Assembly: GCA_965215295.1 (NCBI GenBank)
Contig: OZ244045.1
Span: forward strand, 2,108,001 to 2,172,000
Reading direction: 5' to 3'
Source of the DNA: HK1 sp965215295
GTDB lineage: Bacteria > Pseudomonadota > Gammaproteobacteria > HK1
Length of the DNA stretch: 64,000 nt
Made by a program: the position numbers and the translations under genes. Positions 61,011 to 64,000 of this stretch are shown here, piece after piece (the stretch's first letter is position 1; every line of letters starts with the position of its first letter). A model generated the notes under the pieces. It did not search any database. It was not told where the DNA came from and saw nothing but the letters and a program-made list of their open reading frames with translations.

Positions 61011-61841
61011 TTACCTGCGTCGATTCCGGCGGCGAACGATCATCGTTTCGGTTCTCTTGTTTCGCCGCGTCTTGTGTCCTTTCGTGGGCACCCCCCAAGG
61101 CGTGACCGGATGGCGCCCCCCCGACGAACGACCTTCTCCCCCCCCGTGTGGATGATCAACCGGGTTCATCGCAACTCCTCGTACCGTCGGCCGGCGCCCC
61201 CGCCAACGCGCGGCACCGGCCTTGCCCAGTGAACGCAGCGAATGCTCGGAATTGCCGACGTCACCGACTGTCGCGCGGCACATCACCGGTACCTTGCGCA
61301 GTTCACCGGACCGAAGCCGCAATGTCGCGAACTTTCCTTCCCGGGCAACCAACTGGACACTCGCACCGGCGCTCCGTGCGATCTGCGCTCCCTTTCCCGG
61401 CTTGAACTCGACACAGTGTACCGTGCTGCCTACCGGAATATCGCTCAACAACAGACAGTTTCCCGGTCGTATGGGTGCGCCGCGGCCCGACATCAACTGA
61501 TCACCGGCGACGACACCACGCGGAGCGATGATATACCTCCGCTCGCCGTCGGCGTACAACAGCAAAGCGATATGGGAGCTACGATTCGGATCGTACTCGA
61601 TCCGCTCGACCCTTGCCGGAACACCATCCTTTGTCCGCTTGAAATCCACGATTCGATAGCGTCGCTTGTGACCACCACCTCTATGCCTGACGGTGATTCG
61701 ACCCTTGTTGTTGCGGCCACCACTTCGACTCTTCTTGGCAACCAGAGACCTGTACGGCTCGGCCTTGTGCAGCTCCTCCGTCTTTACCCTGACGACGAAC
61801 CGCCGACCAGCAGATGTAGGCTTTGCCTGAATGACGGTCAT
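61011..61841 (-). CDS. rplB: 50S ribosomal protein L2
   Basis: One of the most conserved large-subunit proteins, needed for subunit joining and peptidyl transfer. KKSRSGGRNNKGRITVRHRG near the start, and the catalytic-region signature AMNPVDHPHGGGEGRSSGGR with its His. The ATG at 61841 gives 276 residues. Confidence 0.98.
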   Translation of the reverse strand: MTVIQAKPTSAGRRFVVRVKTEELHKAEPYRSLVAKKSRSGGRNNKGRITVRHRGGGHKRRYRIVDFKRTKDGVPARVERIEYDPNRSSHIALLLYADGERRYIIAPRGVVAGDQLMSGRGAPIRPGNCLLLSDIPVGSTVHCVEFKPGKGAQIARSAGASVQLVAREGKFATLRLRSGELRKVPVMCRATVGDVGNSEHSLRSLGKAGAARWRGRRPTVRGVAMNPVDHPHGGGEGRSSGGRHPVTPWGVPTKGHKTRRNKRTETMIVRRRNRRR

Positions 61842-61860
61842 GGATCCGAACTCCGTGCGG

Positions 61861-62163
61861 CTATTCCACGGGACCGACAAAATCGATGTCGTGGCCAGCC
61901 TTCAGTCGTACATAGGCTTTTCGCCAGTCTGGCCGCCGACCTCGATTCCTGCCGCGGAATCCCTTGCTCTTTCCCTTCACGTTCAACACCGAAACCGATT
62001 CCACCTCGACTTTGAACATCTTCTCGACCGCTCGCCGAATTTCAGGTTTGCGTGCATCGGTCCGAACCTTGAAAACTACCTGATTCGAGCCATCCGCCAC
62101 GCGAGTGCTCTTTTCCGACACATGAGGAGCGACAAGGACATCGATCAGTCGTTCGTCGTTCAT
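61861..62163 (-). CDS. rplW: 50S ribosomal protein L23
   Basis: A chaperone-docking protein at the tunnel exit. LIDVLVAPHVSEKSTRVADG at the start and KGFRGRNRGRRPDWRKAYVR near the end. 100 residues. It overlaps rplD by four bases. Confidence 0.98.
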   Translation of the reverse strand: MNDERLIDVLVAPHVSEKSTRVADGSNQVVFKVRTDARKPEIRRAVEKMFKVEVESVSVLNVKGKSKGFRGRNRGRRPDWRKAYVRLKAGHDIDFVGPVE

Positions 62164-62774
62164 CCGAGCCGCTCCCCGATTCGCTCCGCGGCCGCCATGG
62201 TCATCACCACCTTGTCGAACGAAAGCAGACTCACGGGATTCACTTCCGCGAAATTCTGTACAGCAACGTTGTGCAGGTTGCGTGATGCGCGGCTGAGCGC
62301 CTCATCTTCTTCTGCCGTTACAATGAGCACATCGGTGAGGCCCATCTGCGCGAGCCGAGCCGCCATATCCTTCGTTTTCGGCTTCTCCAAAACAAACTCT
62401 TCCACGACAAGGAGCCGTTCCTCGCGTATCAACTCGGAAAAAATGGAGCGCATCGCACCCCTGTACATCTTGCGATTCACCTTTTGCTCGTAGCTCCTGG
62501 GCTTTGCCGCGAATGTCGCTCCACCCCCCCGCCATATCGGGCTGCGTATGCTGCCGGCTCGTGCACGGCCCAATCCCTTCTGACGCCAGGGTTTGGCTCC
62601 ACCGCCTCGTACCTCCGCACGCGACTTTCTCGATTTCGTCCCCCGGCGACCTCCGGCCAGGTACGCACAGACGACCTGATGCACGAGAGCCTCGTTGTAA
62701 TCGACCGCAAACGCACCGTCGGCGAGCTCCGCCGAACGGGTATCTCCCGCACTCGATACGAGGTCGATCCGCAT
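62160..62774 (-). CDS. rplD: 50S ribosomal protein L4
   Basis: Its loop reaches the exit tunnel; in E. coli it also represses the S10 operon. The loop is RAEVRGGGAKPWRQKGLGRA, followed by RAGSIRSPIWRGGGATFAAK. 204 residues. It lies 20 bases after rplC. Confidence 0.98.
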   Translation of the reverse strand: MRIDLVSSAGDTRSAELADGAFAVDYNEALVHQVVCAYLAGGRRGTKSRKSRAEVRGGGAKPWRQKGLGRARAGSIRSPIWRGGGATFAAKPRSYEQKVNRKMYRGAMRSIFSELIREERLLVVEEFVLEKPKTKDMAARLAQMGLTDVLIVTAEEDEALSRASRNLHNVAVQNFAEVNPVSLLSFDKVVMTMAAAERIGERLG

Positions 62775-62794
62775 CCCGCTTTCCTTTCCGCGCT

Positions 62795-63436
62795 CTACCG
62801 CGACTTGACGGCCGGGCGTACAACGATACGCCCGCCCCTCGGACCCGGAACCGCACCCTTGATCAGGATCGCATCCCGTGCCGCATCGATCCGCATGATC
62901 TCGAGGTTCTGCGCAGTCCTGCGGACGTTGCCCATATGTCCGGACATCCGCTTGCCCTTGAACACACGTCCCGGGGTCTGATTCTGGCCGATTGAACCAG
63001 GGGCCCTATGCGCAAGCGAATTCCCATGCGATGCATCCTGAGTCCGGAACTTGTGCCGTTTGACCGCCCCGGCGTAGCCCTTGCCGATGCTCGTCCCCGT
63101 CACGTCAATCTTCTGGCCCGCCTCGAATGCCGTCACGTCCAGCGTGTGTCCGGAGTCCAATCCGTCACCTTCACCATCGGCGAGACGAAATTCCCACAAC
63201 CCATCTCCCGCCTCGACACCATTTTTCGCAAAATGCCCCGCTTGCGTCTTCGACACCCGGCTCGGTTTCACCGCCCCCGTGGTCAATTGGACGGCACGAT
63301 AGCCGTCCGTCTCCCGCGTCTTGACGCGGACGACCCGGTTTGGCGCCACGACGACAACCGTGACCGGGACCGATTCACCCGCATCGGTGAACAGGCGCGT
63401 CATCCCCGCCTTTCGTCCCACCAGTCCAATAGGCAT
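62795..63436 (-). CDS. rplC: 50S ribosomal protein L3
   Basis: An early assembly protein reaching the peptidyl transferase centre. The start MPIGLVGRKAGMTRLFTDAG and the tail GSIGQNQTPGRVFKGKRMSG are diagnostic; the Gln in this tail is the one methylated by PrmB in E. coli. 213 residues. Confidence 0.98.
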   Translation of the reverse strand: MPIGLVGRKAGMTRLFTDAGESVPVTVVVVAPNRVVRVKTRETDGYRAVQLTTGAVKPSRVSKTQAGHFAKNGVEAGDGLWEFRLADGEGDGLDSGHTLDVTAFEAGQKIDVTGTSIGKGYAGAVKRHKFRTQDASHGNSLAHRAPGSIGQNQTPGRVFKGKRMSGHMGNVRRTAQNLEIMRIDAARDAILIKGAVPGPRGGRIVVRPAVKSR

Positions 63437-63455
63437 GTGTCGTCCCGCCCCGCAT

Positions 63456-63767
63456 TCAGTTCAGTTTGATCTGGACTTCCACACCCGCGGCGAGGTCGAG
63501 CTTCATCAATGCATCGACCGTCTTCTCGGTCGGATTCACGATATCGAGAATCCGTTTGTGGGTCCTGAGCTCATATTGATCGCGGGCATCCTTGTTCACG
63601 TGCGGGGATACCAGGATCGTGTAGCGCTCCTTTCTCGTCGGCAGCGGGATCGGTCCTTTGACCATCGCCCCGGTCCGCCGGGCGGTATCGACGATTTCGG
63701 CCGCCGATTGATCGATCAGCTTGTGATCGAAAGCCTTCAGGCGAATTCTGATGATCTGGTTTGCCAT
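63456..63767 (-). CDS. rpsJ: 30S ribosomal protein S10
   Basis: A head protein that also serves in antitermination with NusB in E. coli. NQIIRIRLKAFDHKLIDQSA and THKRILDIVNPTEKTVDALM. The ATG at 63767 gives the family length of 103; an ATG at 63773 shares a base with the tuf stop (TAATG) and would add two residues. No long leader for L4 control can fit here, because tuf ends five bases upstream. Confidence 0.95.
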   Translation of the reverse strand: MANQIIRIRLKAFDHKLIDQSAAEIVDTARRTGAMVKGPIPLPTRKERYTILVSPHVNKDARDQYELRTHKRILDIVNPTEKTVDALMKLDLAAGVEVQIKLN

Positions 63768-63772
63768 TGCCA

Positions 63773-64000
63773 TTATTCGATGATTCTGGCGACGACGCCG
63801 GCGCCGACCGTGCGACCACCCTCGCGCACCGCAAACCGCAACCCCTCCTCCATCGCTATCGGCGCTATCAGCTTCACTCCCATCTGCACGTTGTCTCCCG
63901 GCAACACCATCTCCACTCCCTCTCCCAACTCCACCTCTCCCGTCACGTCCGTCGTACGAAAATAAAACTGCGGGCGATATCCCTTGAAAAACGGCGTGTG
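63773..64000 (-). CDS. tuf: Elongation factor Tu, C-terminal part (cut by window edge)
   Basis: The last 75 residues of EF-Tu, the GTPase that delivers aminoacyl-tRNA. PFFKGYRPQFYFRTTDVTG, LPGDNVQMGVKLIAPIAMEE and GGRTVGAGVVARIIE are domain 3 sequence. The visible codons are odd for EF-Tu in a GC-rich host: Gly GGA, Leu TTG and Ile ATA recur, and the strand is purine-rich. Confidence 0.97.
   Translation of the reverse strand, partial: HTPFFKGYRPQFYFRTTDVTGEVELGEGVEMVLPGDNVQMGVKLIAPIAMEEGLRFAVREGGRTVGAGVVARIIE

Overview
The window is GC-rich DNA from a gammaproteobacterium, probably an uncultured or environmental lineage. The evidence is the gene content and order: ilvIH-pssA, hda, a DUF2066 gene divergent from purM-purN, trmJ next to suhB, pilD-coaE-zapD, mreBCD-mrdAB-mltB-rlpA-dacC-lipB divergent from gatCAB, and an S10-spc-alpha ribosomal run of standard proteobacterial order. 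No rRNA gene, tRNA gene or CRISPR array was seen. Most of the window is housekeeping. The accessory part is one island at about 9.5-20.9 kb.

Layout. 0.07-4.9 kb (minus): exonuclease, family 4 uracil-DNA glycosylase, pssA, ilvH and ilvI, with an attenuator-like hairpin before ilvI. 5.1-7.4 kb (plus): proS and wrbA. 7.6-9.4 kb (minus): hda and DUF2066. 9.5-20.9 kb: a mosaic island. It carries remnants (DUF4338, panE, a MobF relaxase, an IS21 istA piece, a PIN toxin), a complete-looking ISAzo13-family transposase gene, a PD-(D/E)XK-like protein, a HigB/RelE-type toxin with its antitoxin, an orphan Phd antitoxin, a large membrane protein, and a DUF2868 membrane protein translationally coupled to a DUF3482 GTPase. 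21.0-24.9 kb: purM, purN, trmJ and suhB. 25.0-35.7 kb: pilin, sucCD, bamD, rluD, pgeF, clpB, pilD, coaE, zapD. 35.8-46.5 kb (minus): nagZ, lipB and the cell-elongation cluster up to mreB. 46.7-50.1 kb (plus): gatCAB. 50.1-64 kb (minus): rplQ back to rpsJ and the 3' end of tuf.

How the parts work together. MreB, MreC, MreD, RodA and PBP2 form the rod-shape elongation machine. MltB, RlpA, the D,D-carboxypeptidase and NagZ trim and recycle the wall. ZapD bundles FtsZ at division. GatCAB makes Gln-tRNA(Gln) by transamidation. The ribosomal run supplies 26 ribosomal proteins plus SecY and RNA polymerase alpha. PilD is the likely processing enzyme for the lone pilin.

Two things stand out. First, short tandem duplications sit on gene junctions, copying start or stop codons, at six clear loci (7.45, 20.58, 20.85, 22.63, 23.61 and 33.30 kb) and some smaller ones. 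Second, the island appears to be inserted between the divergent DUF2066 and purM genes, which normally adjoin, and its best preserved cargo is the uncharacterised DUF2868-DUF3482 GTPase pair.
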